A DNA stretch of 64,000 bases. It comes from Norana najaformis. Lineage: Eukaryota > Annelida > Clitellata > Crassiclitellata > Hormogastridae. The DNA lies in assembly GCA_964023275.1 (NCBI GenBank), contig OZ029921.1:8098806-8162805 (forward strand), given 5' to 3'. Both the position numbers and the translations under genes were made by a program. Under the pieces are notes generated by a model. That model ran no database searches and was not told where the DNA came from. It saw nothing but the letters and a program-made list of their open reading frames with translations. Below are positions 29,733-49,400 of this stretch, one piece after another (positions within the stretch are counted from its first letter, which is position 1; each line of letters begins with the position of its first letter).

Positions 29733-30829
29733 GATGTGTATGCAAGAGATTATATTGCAACTACAGCTGCTTGGGTTTCTAGCCAAGCGATATGCCAGCA
29801 AAATCTCTGATCGAAACTGAATGAACATATTTTCAGATCGAGAACAATCATGACCTTGAAGAGATCAGACTATGTTGAACTCTCCATCTTCCCAGTAATG
29901 TAGTGTAATGTTGTGCTGTGATAAGAGTCCCTTACAAGTGCTGATAAACATGCTGTGGATTCTTTGGTTAGAATTTTCAGCTAATCATATGTCAGCTCAT
30001 TCTGTGGTTTTAAGATCTTTATGTTTGAAGATGTTTAAATGGGATCTTAAGCTACGCCGTTTAAAAGCATTTAATTAAAAATTGCATCCAATCCATATAC
30101 TTCTTTAGTGTGGTATGTGAAATTAAATGTTTTATAGCTCCAATTTAGGAATTTACTCTTCAATGCATGCCGAGTGTAAATACATACATACAGATATACA
30201 CGTATCTGTATATGCATGTGTGCTTGCATGCATGCATATGTTGATGCATGTACAGTGTATATGTATATAATCAAACAGGATTTCACATGTTGTCTTTGTT
30301 ACAGTATGTTTTAGTGTAATGTAATGTAATTGTATAAACCACTAAAACAAATACAGTACAAAACTAAGTGTAACGTTTGTGGGAATTATTTATTTGTTCT
30401 TGCGCTCACTTGTATACTAATAAAATGTTGTAAATATTGTTTCACGATCCAATGCGCTTGCAGTCTATTCATGCTTACTGTGTTTCCGTCGATGACTTCA
30501 TAAATTTATGTAGCGCCGCTACATTTGGGCTGTTGATAGTGCTAAGCAGTTATGCGTTAAGTACAAGTGTCCAGGTGCTTACCTGGCGACCTGAATACAG
30601 ATTCAAAGCATCATGCTCCATGCTACAAGATTGGTGCTATCAGAATCCTTATAGACGTGTATTGTTTGGCATGGAACTTGCACAGTGTGATTGCAACGCG
30701 TTATGGCCAGAACATTGTCTCGTGTACAGTAATGTATTTGACTGAGGCATGCGGCCAGACACTTTTGTCTGACGATCTTGAAAAGAGGTTGACCACTGCC
30801 TTCGTGAATGACTTGGCAGTTGCCCGGTT

Positions 30830-36459
<5,630 letters not shown>

Positions 36460-36556
36460 TGCGCTATTGTATAAAACATATAGAGCACTTTTACAGAAAT
36501 AGACATCACAAGAACAGGTTTAGCAGACACCGGTGTCTACGCATATCATGTTCTTT

Positions 36557-36685
36557 TCGTGTGTGTATGTCTGTGTGTCTGTCTGTGTGTGTCTGTGTGT
36601 CTGTTTCTGTGTGTCTGTGTCTGTGTGTCTGTGTCTCTGTGTGTGTGGGGGAGTGTGCGTGTGGGGTGGGTGGGGTGGGTGGGTA
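36557..36685. repeat. TG/TCTG microsatellite, unit B
   Basis: Copy of 24092-24205 with a different length. Confidence 0.9.
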
Positions 36686-36901
36686 AAAGCCCGCCCGTGG
36701 TGACTTCAGTTAGCATTACTTGCTTAGATGAATTTCACTTTTCATTCTTAATGAACTTAAGACCTTGCGTTGGCTTGCGTAGGCAATGCTTTTGTGAGTC
36801 TCTAAACTCAAAACCGACCTATCCCAGTCTATTGAAGGTTCTTAGTGTCTCCTGCTTCAATGTGCACTTCTTAACTTCTTAAGGAGGACATAACCAAGTT
36901 A

Positions 36902-37795
36902 CACCCAAGCAGAACGCAAACGTTAAGGCAATGTTGAAATATGGTTGGCAAACACAATGATCTGACAATTGCATAAACGTTGTTTATCAGTTTCTGAAAC
37001 GTTGATAAAACGCTAATAGAAACGCCAATGGAACGCTACAGTAACATTAACGTAATGTTTTATGGCGTTATTATAACGTTAGAGCAATGATTGATCCATC
37101 GTTTTGTGTGAAAAAAATCGATTAAGCGTTACTTTATATATTTTACACTTACGTAACTAAATCGTTTAAACACGAACGCTTTTTTGGTCAGAACTTTCTT
37201 CAGTCATGTCTTGTTTATAGTAATACACAATTAAGACCCTATTGCAGCATGCCAAGGTTAATGTTATGTTGGAATATAGTTTGCAGACTGGTTGATCTAG
37301 CGTTTGCATGAAACGTTTTTTAAAACGCTGTATGGAAGTTTTTTACGTTGATAACACGGATATATCCAAACGTTAAAAGAACGTTAGCGTTACGAGAAAG
37401 TAACGTTGTTTAAGCGTTACTTAACGTTTGCGCCATGGAGAAAATTATGTACAAACGTTTTTGTAGCCTAACCAGTAGTTAACACACGTTTCCACAACGC
37501 TATCGAAACGTTTGTGATTAAATAAATCTTGTTTACGTTAACGAGACTTGTATTTAGGCGTTTTCATGTTCACCTGCTATAAAATGAGGTCGACCGATGT
37601 GCAAACAACTCATCCATAGCATAAACTAAAATGTTGTACAAACGTTTTATTAATGTTACGGAAACTCTCATAACCTAACCGGTTGCTTGCTAACATTTGC
37701 GCAACGTTAGTGAGACGTTCACATTGTAACGTAAACTGTTATTCACCGTACTCAGCTAAAAACAAACGTTTGAATAACGTTTGCGTGCTGACATG
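36902..37795. mobile_element. Non-autonomous DNA transposon with AACGTT motif array, unit B
   Basis: Copy of 24426-25325. It lacks about 15 bases after TTGCATAAACG, and the left end reads GCAGAACGCAAACGTTA. Confidence 0.65.
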
Positions 37796-38090
37796 GCAGT
37801 TGTAATGCACTGTATTAGGCTCCAAAGACGCTATATAGTGTGTGGCTTCATGTTCTGGTGCAATCTAGTCACTCATTTATACTAACAACTCTGCTGCTAC
37901 GTCAGAGTCTATGAGGACCTTGCTCGGTGCATTTATTGTTAAGGCTCACAAAAGGCTCACGACAGTTGACAGCCTGTGATCTTAACGATTACATAAGAAG
38001 GCCAACACTGACGCATGCGATCCCTGCTTCGTAAAAAAATGACGAACTAACCCAATCTCTATAGGTCTAATTACATAGGCCTCCACATAC

Positions 38091-38234
38091 ATAGGCCTCT
38101 GCTTACTTACAAAGATAGGCCTCTGCTTACTTACAAAGATAGGCCTCTGCTTACTTACAAAGATAGGCCTCTGCTTACTTACAGAGATAGGCCTCTGCTT
38201 ACTTACAAAGACAGGCCTCTGCTTACTTGCAAAG
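38091..38234. repeat. 24-bp minisatellite, about 6 copies, unit B
   Basis: Same unit as 25657-26064, with 6 copies instead of 17. Confidence 0.95.
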
Positions 38235-38489
38235 GCCTATGTTGCCTCGGGCGACAGTAGGTCAATGAATAACCTCTCCGTTTCTCAAGAACAGGATGCA
38301 GTGACTGTTATATGATTAGTGCGAATCCGTCTAGTGGCTAATTCATTATGAAATGAGCATGGTCGAGGCTCATACAGTCCTAATGAAAAAGTGTAGGCTT
38401 ACATTAGAAGAAATTAGTTTTTAAGCCCTTCCTTAATCGCATGTCAGGTCACCTACATATAGGCAGTTCATATGGCCTCAGAATCATAG

Positions 38490-38670
38490 TTCATCCATCC
38501 ATCCATCCATCCGTCCGTCCATCAATCCATCCATCCATCCATCCATCCATCCATCCATCCATCCATACATCCTTCCATCCTCCCATCTATCCATCCATCT
38601 TTCAGTCCGTCCGTCCAGCCATACATACACACACATACATACATACATACATACATACATACACACATCC
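38490..38670. repeat. CATC, CGTC and CATA tetranucleotide repeats, unit B
   Basis: Longer copy of 26319-26455. Confidence 0.95.
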
Positions 38671-38900
38671 ATGAAACAATCCACACACCTACTCTTATTA
38701 AGCGGTATATAACTGCGTAGAAAAATATCACATGAGTGTCGTTGATTTTTAAACTCATGCACAGAGCCATTTTTGGGGCTCGGCGCTATATAAATTGTCC
38801 TATTATTATTATTACAGCACATACTAAGTGAAAAGTACATGCTTTATATAAAAATACACAGTTTAATACAATATAGTTGAAACTGTATAATACTACTTAC

Positions 38901-38984
38901 AATTCGTCAGAGGTAAACTTTGAAACCAGGCGAAGGGCAACAGGAAACAAAACGACCGAATGAGAAGAGGTATCAGCTTATATA
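38901..38984 (-). promoter_or_regulatory. Candidate promoter and non-coding first exon of ML gene B
   Basis: TATATAAG at 38977-38984 and the donor GTAAGTAG are kept unchanged from unit A. Confidence 0.4.
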
Positions 38985-39344
38985 TCGATGTCTGCTGCAT
39001 AGCTGGGCCAGCGTAGGCCTGCAGGCTGTAACCACCTCTGGCGGGTTCGTCGTAGGTTGAGTAAGAACTGAGTCAGATCCTTTCAGCACATGTTTGCTGA
39101 CGTCGGTTAAGGTTGTCTACGTAGCCCGCAGTGTTGTGCAACCAATAAATGCAACATCTTTTGTAAACCTACGAAATTTTTCGTGTGTGTCACAGAAATA
39201 CCCGGTCAAAGGACCATCTTATTCATCGGTACTATAATTATAAAACCACGTTCGGAAGAGCCAGGTTGTTGGATCAGTTCTGGGCCAGGTCATGATCCCT
39301 GGATCAAGCCAAGGGAGACAGCATGGTCGGTGCTTATGGGGAAA

Positions 39345-39414
39345 TCGATTATTATTATTAGTATCATTATTAATCGTGGTGCTATTATTATATTAATAGT
39401 ACTAGTATTAGTAT

Positions 39415-39451
<37 letters not shown>

Positions 39452-39495
39452 GGTGGTGGTAGTGGTAGAAGTAGTAGTGGTAGTAGTAGTAGTAA

Positions 39496-39537
<42 letters not shown>

Positions 39538-39540
39538 GAA
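39345..39540. repeat. TAG/TGG trinucleotide repeat, unit B
   Basis: Shorter copy of 27120-27415. Confidence 0.95.
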
Positions 39541-40300
39541 TGATCTTTCAGGAATGAAAAACTACATTAGGCCTAACTTGAGCAATTTCTTACCAACTTT
39601 ATGCGCATTTTGTAGTCAGGAAGAAGAAAGAAAATGACGAATACACTCATATGTCCACATGTGATCGACTTAGGTCAGTTATCTTTAGTTTCAGACAATC
39701 GATTCTATTTTGTTTTCGTCGCAAGCGTCATTTTCTTTTTGGCAATACTTTTGCTATAGTATTCATAGCCATCATCATCATCATCGTCGTTGTCATCATC
39801 ATCGTCGTCGTCATCATTACCACCACCACCATCATCATTATCAGGATGAGAAGATATACACTGGATTTATGGTGTCTTAATATAATGAATGGCGTTTCAG
39901 AAATTCTAATTTGGATTTCTATACCAGAAGCTCCATCAGCTACACAATCATCATTACATCAGCTTGTCACTCTATATATGAAAAATGAGATGCGATAAAA
40001 TTTCCGAGTAGGGAAGAAGGCATATTGTCTAAGGATAAATTGAATGCCTCTCACTCTTCTTAACATTCTAGGCCGTATCTGTTGGGTATAGGAATGTACC
40101 TCGATACAGTTGCGCCTCATAGTCTAATCTAATAGCTTCTATAGCAACATTTTAATAGCCATCGAAGGCGCTACAGCAACACGTAGGCCTAACGACTAAT
40201 GCCCAGAAGAAGTGCAGTACGGTAACTACCTAAACCACGCTTTCAGCTCACTCCGCTTCTCAAAACTTTCATTCAAACCTGACACAACAGCACTGCCAGT

Positions 40301-40420
40301 CAAATGGTTGATTGGCGAGTCAGATGGTTAATTGGCGAGTCAGATGGTTGATTGGCGAGTCAGATGGTTGATTGGCTAGTCAGATGGTTGATTGGCGAGT
40401 CAGATGGTTGACTGGCGACC
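40301..40420. repeat. 20-bp minisatellite, 6 copies, unit B
   Basis: Same unit as 28141-28340, contracted from 10 to 6 copies. Confidence 0.95.
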
Positions 40421-40494
40421 ATCGATCGATTCTTTGGGGAACAGCTACTCACAATGAGACACTCAGATTATTATAAAATTATAGTCATCTGTGC

Positions 40495-41276
40495 AGCTCT
40501 TATCCACTGCCTTTAAAGAGGTGCAGTCTTGGATGGCGGCTAATAAACTCCTTCTTAACCCATCAAAAACTGAATTTAAACTCCTGAGCACTCCATGGCA
40601 GCTTAAAAAGTTTGTCATCATACATGCATATTCGTGACTTATGCAGAATTCGGCGATAGGCCTATGTTCCCTTTGTTTTCAAGGATATCTCTAGCAAAGC
40701 ACTGGTCTTTAGTCACCTTGCTTACCATAACTCGCTTCTTACTGTTATCACAAATTCAAACATGCGGAAACTTCAAAGAATACACAACTCTCTGGCCCAA
40801 GCCATAATTGTTACGTCAAAATATGAGCATTTAACCAATATACTTAAATCCTTGCATTGGCTTCCTAGTCAGCAAAGAATTTCTTTTAAATTGGGGCTTA
40901 TTGTTTACAAAACACTGAACTCTGGACAACCACAATACTTAAAATTGGCCCTCACTTCTCAAACTCATCATCATTCAACCAGGTCATCTGAATGTCTTGT
41001 TCTTGTTGTGCCAGAAACTAAAACTTTTCTTGGTAGAAGAACTCTTTCGGTTGCTGGACCTAAATTTTGGAACTGCCTCTCTGTGTCTGTTCGTTCTGCT
41101 CAGTTTCTTATGTCATTTCTCGTCTTAAGACTTACCTTTTTCATTTGGTTTTTCTGCCGTAGGCTGCCTCTCTGTCTTAGTGGACTGATCTTCTGGATAG
41201 TCAATATGCGGCTCAAATTTGATGCGCCACCGTTTGATGCCTTGTGCATTAGAAACCGGCGCTCTAGAAGTTTCTA

Positions 41277-41300
<24 letters not shown>
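40495..41300 (+). mobile_element. LINE 3' portion, plus strand
   Basis: Reverse transcriptase C-terminus (MRKLQRIHNSLAQAI, LHWLPSQQRISFKL, VAGPKFWNCLSVSVRSAQ), then a 3' UTR and an AAT tail near 41277. It has an internal deletion after 40613, where unit B ends. CR1/L2-like by motif. Confidence 0.85.
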
Positions 41301-41309
<9 letters not shown>

Positions 41310-42531
41310 TAGCAACTTCTAATGCGCCAGTGTCTAATGCACAAGGCATCAACCGATGGCACACCAAAACCAAGCCACAATCAGGTCGATATCCAGAAGG
41401 TCAGTCCGCACGACAGAGAGGCAGCCTATGATGGATAAGCAATTTGAAACAGGTAAGTTTTAAATTGAGAACGAAATGACAGGAGCGACTGAGCAGAACG
41501 AACAGACACAGGGAGGGAATTCCAAAATTTTGGTCCAGCAACCGAAGATGCTCTTTTACCAAGAACAGTTCTAGCCCAAGGTATGACCAGAGAAAGACAA
41601 TCAGATGACCTTGCAGAATAATGGTAAGTCTGGGGAATAAGGATTGATTTCAAGTATTGTGGTTGGCCATAGTTCAATGTTTTAGAAACTTTAATTTGAA
41701 ACAAATCCTTTGCTGAACAGGAAGCCAATGTAAAGATTTAAGCACAGGGGTTATATGCTCATATTTAGAAGTATTTGTTATGGCTCTAGCTAAGGAGTTC
41801 TGAACTCTTTGGAGTTTCTGCATGTTTGATTTAGTGATACCAACAAGAATGGAGTTACAATAGTCAAGACGACTGGAGACCAATGCGTTAGCTAAGGATA
41901 TTCTGGAAGACATGGGGACATAATGCCTAATTCTGCGTATGTCTCGAATATACATATATGATGACTTACAAATACCATTTACATAGTTTGTGAGGGACAT
42001 GGTTGAATCGAAAGCAAAACCCAAGTCATGAGCAGTATCAGTCATCTCAATGAGTGAATCACCCAGTTTTACAGATTTAAGCCATTCGAATTTCTTAAGT
42101 TGCTGAGGAGTGCCAAGCAGTAAAAATTCAGTTTTCGAGGGGTTAAGGAGAAGTTTATTTGCTGCCATCCAAGACTGCAGCTCTTCAAAGGCATCAGACA
42201 ACAGCTGCACAGACGAGTGACAAGTCAAACTGTCAAATGAGATGTAGATTTGGGTGTCATCAGCATAGAAATGATATCCCAGTGAATGATTGTCTAGCAG
42301 GGTACCTAGAGGTGTGGTGTATAATGTAAACAAAAGAGGACCAAGTACAGAACCCTGCGGAACGCCACAGGTCAACGAGGCACTAGCTGAATAATGTCCA
42401 TTTAAATATACAGATTGAGTGCGAGGGCTGAGGTAAGTAGCAAACCAGTGTAGGGCAGGACCAGAAACTCCAAACCAATGTTGAAGACGATGCAAAAGGA
42501 GAGAGTGGTCGACAGTATCAAAGGCAGCAGA
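41291..42531 (-). mobile_element. 5'-truncated LINE inserted into another LINE
   Basis: Minus strand: AAFDTVDHSLLLHRL, GVPQGSVLGPLLFTLY, YADDTQIY, NKLLLNPSKTEFLLLG and PKFWNSLPVSVRSAQS. There is one frameshift near 41690 and an ATT-type tail at the left end. The flanks carry the same sequence of about 44 bases (CATTAGAAACCGGCGCTCTA...), read as a target-site duplication at 41247-41290 and 42532-42575. CR1/L2-type by motif; recent enough to keep a long frame, but not complete. Confidence 0.85.
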
Positions 42532-42575
42532 CATTAGAAACCGGCGCTCTAGAAGTTTCTAAATAATAATAATAA

Positions 42576-42978
42576 GAAGAGTTTATCAGATTTTCTTCTT
42601 AGGGTTCGACCGGATTAGCCCTGGGTAAAAGCATATTCACGAGTTTTGCTTAGCAGCAACAGTCGAATGAAGTCTTGTGCATTATTACAGTGGCGCTATA
42701 GATTCAGTTAGAGTTTTAGGGTGTCGGATTTCTAAGGTTCGTTTAAAGGCTCGATGACGCATTAGCATGGATGTTATATTTCTTACATCATTGCTCAATA
42801 ACATGCCACAGAAACAATTGATGACGTAACGTATGACGCGAAATTTTATTGGCAAAGGTTCAATTCATTCAACGGTTGTTTTTCATCTAACAGTCTACTG
42901 ACGTTATTGGGGCAGCTTTTGAACTCGTCTACAATAATTTTATTTTATGTCTTAGCTGTTCGGATTTTGTCGAATTAA
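42576..42978 (+). other. 5' flank of the receptor cyclase gene
   Basis: Unique AT-rich sequence. An in-frame TAA (42976-42978) directly precedes the ATG. No TATA box picked out. Confidence 0.5.
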
Positions 42979-44296
42979 ATGGGTCGAAAACGTGCAGAGC
43001 CAAGAATAGCGACTTTGTATTTTACTGTGCTCCAGTTTTTGGTTGTGTTTTGTCCTTTTCAAACCGCAGGTCAAAAGCAATCTCTAAGAGTTGTCTTTAC
43101 GATGCCGAAGCAGGGCTTTGGCGAAGTAGTAGGACCCGCTTTGTTGGGACCAATTCAGAAAATACGCGACCAGCTTAGTGTCGATATTGATTGGAGAATC
43201 TTGGATACGAAAAACAGTCCTTTCGAGATTACTTCTGCGTTTTTCCATAACATTAGCGATTTCAATCCTCACGTGACAATTGGAGAACGTGATGATAAGT
43301 GCTGTGAGATTATGGCGACACTCGCCTCTGCTAGCAAAAAACTTTTCATCGCCATCGGTTGTAACCCTCTCCAATTTCTGATTGACAAAGAATCATATCC
43401 GACCTTCGCTTCGGCAAAGCCTGGATCACAATCGCTGGGTTTGATCTTGGAAAACATTATGGAAGAGTTCAGTTGGAAAAGGGTAGCTATGGTAACCACA
43501 CTGGATGAAATGCACCCAGTTCTATATCGCAATATTAGGCTGGAACTAAATAATAATAAGCGACAGTTCTTCACCTACTACCACGCAAAGAGCAACTCCA
43601 CCTGGGAAGACTATTCCATGAGAAACAAAACAGCCAAACTCCGGCTACAGTACTTAGCAAAGCGAGCAACGCGTGAGTGAATAAATTGTAATTATTATTA
43701 CTCTTATTATTGTTATTATTATTATTATTATTATTATTAGTAGTAGTAGTAGTAGTAGTAGTAGTATAGTAGTAGTAGTAGTAGTAAATGTTTGATAGTT
43801 TTCCCTCGAAACCTAGGGTTGGTCTGGCGTCGGCGATGTGTGGCAGATTAAGTAAGATATGGAGGATGAGCGGCATATCAACAAGAACAAAACTAAAACT
43901 ATGTGGAACAATTGTCACTCCGGTGCTGTTGCATGGATCTGAGTGTTGGTGCATACGAAAGAAGGATAAAAGGAGCTTACTGGTGGCGGAACTGAGCTGA
44001 CTAAGAAGAATACTGGGTAGAACCAGACGAGATAGTATTCGCAATGAGGGGATTTGGGAGAAGTTGGGACAGAGGGAGAAACAGGTGTAGACAAGACTAG
44101 AAAGGAGATAACCAGCCAGAGCACTTTATGACCACGTGGAGGGGACACGGAGTCGAGAAAGGCAAACAAAGGCGTAGAAGGAAAATGTGACAGGATATCT
44201 AAAAGCGAAAGACATGGGAGTGAGGACTGCCGTTAACACAGAGTAGAACGAAATGGAGGTATCGTGTTCAAACCCCATCGTCGGCACACAACTGAC

Positions 44297-44378
<82 letters not shown>

Positions 44379-46371
44379 TCTTCTCGCGAAATGTATATTA
44401 ACTTAGACTTTTAAACTGTTATATAGCCTAATATTGTAACATTTTACTGGCATTGTGCGTCCTTGCCTACTGCAGTCTTTGTAAAGTTTGGATGTTTGTC
44501 TCTCGCTTATAAAGAGCACTTACTTACTTAGTAAATAATTTAGCTCTAAGGAGGCCTCAGACATTGCTACTGTTATTGCATTTAGTGTTCGTTTTGATAA
44601 TGGACAACAAGGAGGCGGAGTTCGTCTTGAGACACGCGAGAGAATTGGGATTCTTGAACGGAAGCCACGCATTTATTGTCTTTGGTCTACTCGAACGTGA
44701 AGGGCTGGAGACAATAGGTATTAATTAGTTCGTGCTATAGTTCGCTTTCGTTAGGCAAACTCGGATAAAGTGAATTTGTAAATTTTAAACTGGTCTAATA
44801 GTTTCTTTTCTCATTATTTACTATGAATAATTTTTCTAGTTTATGAACGGTATCTTTAAAAATAAAATGTTATAACACAATAATAATAATTTTCGCCACC
44901 TTTAACCCAAAACGACTTTTAGTGAATAAAAAACAGTATTGCTATTACATTTTCACTTCAAAATAAGACTTACGATGCAACGCTTATGTCGTTTGCACTG
45001 TATTACCGTTAACACACATTCTTAAGCTATGAAGCTTTACACAATAACAACACTTTTAGGCGTTTGGTACACTATCTCGCTGATGAACTTGCTGATCTTG
45101 CTACTGATTACATTTATAATAGGATAATCTTCTTCCTAACCAACCGACAACATTGTACCGAGTTCCTCGACACTGTATCTACCTTAGTTGGCATAAAATC
45201 CAGTATATTGTTCAGGGTTCGGGTTTGGGACCAGTGAACTTCCTAATTGCTATATCCAAGTTGAAGCCTTTAGCACCCAACAATAGGTTAATTAAATACT
45301 CTGATGACAGTTACCTTCTAATATACCTTCCTGCAGTAGCTTGATGATCCAGGCTGAACTGGACTATGTTACCCTTTGGGCAGCTACGTGTAACTTAAAA
45401 CGTAATCATAAAAAGACATGTGAAATGAAAATTCACCGGCCAAGAATGAGAAATCAGCAGATAATTTTACCTAATGTGATTCCTGGTTTAACCAGGGTAC
45501 CAGAGATGACAATACTGGGTGTTACCCTATCAAGTTTGTTAAGTTTTGATTCTAATATTGATCGGATTCAAAGTCAGGCGCGCCAGTCTTTGTACGCCAA
45601 ACGAATTCTTGTAGCACATGGTCTTACTGACGCTCGGCTCTACGACATTGGCCGAGCCACAACACTGGCCAGGATGCTGTGCGCCTCTCCCACGTGGTGG
45701 GGCTATGCTGGGGCAAAGGCTAGGGATCGACTTCAGGCTTGGATGCAGAGACTTGTGCGTCTCCACTATCTTCCTGGGGACTCCCCAACGTTTGATGAAC
45801 TCTGTGGCATGGCCGATGCTCGTCTCCTTAAAGCAATCTTGAACAACCCAAACCATGTCTTACAACAGCTACTCCCGCCAGTTAAAACCCTCGATTATTC
45901 CCTACCGCCCCGCGCCCATGACCGTATGATTCCTCCCACTGATAGTTTAATGCGTAAATGTTTTATTATTAGGATGTTGTATGCATAGTAAGTAAGTCTT
46001 GTGTTCTTAAATACTTGTAAACCGATGTGCGATTAGCTACTGGTTAATAAAGAATATACTTACTTACTTACTAATTTTACTACTACAACTATTATTATTA
46101 TTATTATTATTATTACTACTACTACTAATAATAATAATTATTATTATCTTATTAATAATAATAATAATCAATCAACTGTCAGGATCCGGCGCTGTCTTTT
46201 GGAGCCGTCCCACAAGCAATCAGACGGTGAACAACGATCCATCATCAGTTCCTCAGGAAACGACGAACAGCTCTATAATAATAATAATGATAATGATGAT
46301 AATAATAATATAATAATATAATAATAATAATAATAACAATAATAATAATAATAATAACAACAACAATAACA

Positions 46372-46421
<50 letters not shown>

Positions 46422-49400
46422 TATTATTATTATTATTATTATTATAATGGTGTCGCCAGCAAAAAGCCTAATAGTAATAATAATAAATCATTTTATAGGC
46501 CTACTCCTGCCTAATTTTTTAGTTCCTGTGGATCCTTTCTACCCCGGGTAAAAACATAAAGAAAATAACAATCGAAAGGTTAAAGTACCAGACGTCAAAC
46601 TTAAATCAGAGGCAATAGCAACAACAGTTTTATCTGCAAAGGCGTTTTATTTGTCTGATTGTTGTAAGACATGGCGCAGTTCGAAGGTGTAATAAGCTTT
46701 GATCGAACCTTGCCGACTCACACCCCTGAATGGAAGACTTTCGAAAAAGAAGTTCGCAGTGGATTCGACAGCGATGAGTGGAAGAACCGAGCTCCAAACT
46801 GGACGAAAACACCAGATTTTGACATCGAGGTACATAGGCCTAATCGTAATTGCAAAGGCATATTTATATAACGCTACTTCAAGAAATCCGTCGGGTGCCC
46901 CGACTTGGCAATACAGAATCATGATAGAAAAGAATGCTCTTCAACCGCTGGCTGAAAAATAGCAGAATAGGTACAAGACGCTCATGTTCCAAGTTGCATA
47001 GTTCGCTCATCATAGGGGTTGATGTCTGCTTGCTTTAAGTGGAATTGTTAATGACGAAGTAGAAGTATTTGTAAAGGTAACACACTTGTTTACAGCCCTC
47101 TTTTGAAACGTCTCAAGGTTGAGGATGAAGGTGATATACTTCTTTATATATCTCTTTTGAAATTCCTCAGTAACATAACGGTAAATGCTGCACACTAGTT
47201 TACACAGCTGTTTTGGACCAGCACATCCCAGGACTTAACCGTTTAGTTTCCAGCTTAATATGTCGCCGCTTTAAGATATTTAGAAGGTAAAGGTACCATA
47301 GGTCTACTAAGTGCCTAGATACTACTACTACTACTACCACTACTACCACCACTACTACCACCACTACTACTACCACTACTACTACCACTACTACCACTAC
47401 TACCACTACCACTACTACCACTACTACTACTACCAATACCACTACTACTACTACTACTACTACCCCTACTACTACCACTACCACTACTACTACTACCACC
47501 ACCACCACCACCACGACCCCACTACTATTTATACTACGCCGCCTTCAAATTCTGTGGCTTTTTGGCAGAAATAAGTGTATGCGAACAAATTTTCCAGGTT
47601 CGTTGTATCGTTATAGAGATTCCGCTCAGCAAGCTCTAACCCGTAATTGTTGGATTACAGACCACGCACACCACCAAATACATCATAGTGCTGCACAAAA
47701 TTCTAATGACTTAGATAATCTACACAAAGTCAATTTATAAATTAAACTCCAAAACTCTTCTTTTCGTTGAAGAATTTCATTGTCAGTCTAATAAATAGAC
47801 CTTTAAGATGAAAAACGCTTTGTGTATTTGTTCTTTTTCTATGGAACAGACGCCAACGAAGTTGAGGAATATGGAATTCGCTGCATTATTGCACGATGGA
47901 CTCTTGTTGTGGCTGAACGTGTTGGATAAAGCAACCAGGGACACTGACTCCCCATTGTCTGGGCTTCCACTGAATGAAGCCGCACTGAGAGGATACGTTC
48001 TCTCGACTTTCTTCACAAAAATACGCATACAAGGTTTGAGAAATCTTTTACGTTCACACGAGCCGAAATGATTGCCATGTATCTCAACGCAAACGGTACT
48101 TCACCTTTACACAGAAATCTCCAGATACTTGCGGGTTGTTTTGACTAAGCGCCGGTGAATGAACCGGTTTCTCTGACGCAACTTTTGCGTGCCACTGAGA
48201 AATTCGGAGATTTACATTGCGTTATAGAAGCCTAAGTTTGGGATGTAAATGAAAGCTGTTTAGAAAGTAGACTTGTCGAATTGTTATTTATTCCTTAGCT
48301 TTATGGATCCTTCAACGCCAGGATAACATCGTGCATGGCGCAGATAGCTTGATCACACTCAGTCCTGCCGTTAGCAGAAGGCCCCTAAACAATGTAAGCA
48401 CATTGGAGGCGATCGGTTACAGCAGAAAATAAATGTTACCCAACCTCGCCTAGGACTCAACCCCAACATAGGCGGCAAATCGTGCAACACCATGGTCCAT
48501 TGTGCGGCATGGTGGACTATTGTACAACATGGTGGTCTATTGTACAAAATGGTGGTACAACATGGCGGTCTATTCGGTCGAGCGCTGGTTTTCTTACCTT
48601 GTGCGCGCAATAAACGCTAAAGGGTTTAGATTGGAAGACTGGGGCACAGTAGCCGACTAGACGATTACTGTGTAAGGACCTTGAGCAAGTCCTTCACTCA
48701 CAGTTGCTCAGCACCGTCGGTCGATGATTAGTCATTGGATAATGATGCATAATAAAGTACAGAAATAAAAATAATAACTAAGTAAATGGATATTTAAAAA
48801 ATCAGTTAACCGAATTCTCTAGGCAGATGACTTTGTCTTCTTTTAGGCGTCACTGGAACAATTGCATTCAAAGATGGTTATCGCGCTTCCAACTGGACGA
48901 TAAGCATGATACAGAATAGAACAAAGAGGAAAATATTTTCGTATGAAGAAGACACGAATACTTGGAAGGACAAGAACATTACGGAGCTGGTGTGGCCCGG
49001 AGGTAGTACAGCCCCTCCCAAAGAACCTGACTGCTTCGTGGATCAATGTGAAAAAGGTAACAGTTCTGTCACTGTTACCAAAGTAACAGTTTTGTCATTG
49101 CAGAGAATGAAGTGAATTCGAATTTCTCATTTAGGGCGATATTTCATCCTTTCTCCTTCTTCTTCTCCTTCTCCTTCTCCTCCTTTTCCTTCTCCTCCTT
49201 CTCCTTCTTCTCCTCCTTCTTCTCCTTCTTCGCCTTCTCCTTCTCCTCCTTCTCCTTCTTCTCCTCCTTCTTCTCCTTCTTCGCCTTCTCCTTCTCCTCC
49301 TTCTCCTTCTTCTTCTCCTTCTCCTTCTCCTTTTCCTCCTCCTTCTCCTTCTCCTCCTCCTCCTCCTCCTCCCGCTCCTCCTCCTGCTCCTCCTCCTCTG

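Larger units (their letters stand above)
26766..30829. other. Spacer between ML gene A and ML gene B
   Basis: Apart from the repeats listed, the LINE end (28395-28612), the unit junction and the TVP23 exon copy (29676-29732), I see no gene here. Confidence 0.5.
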
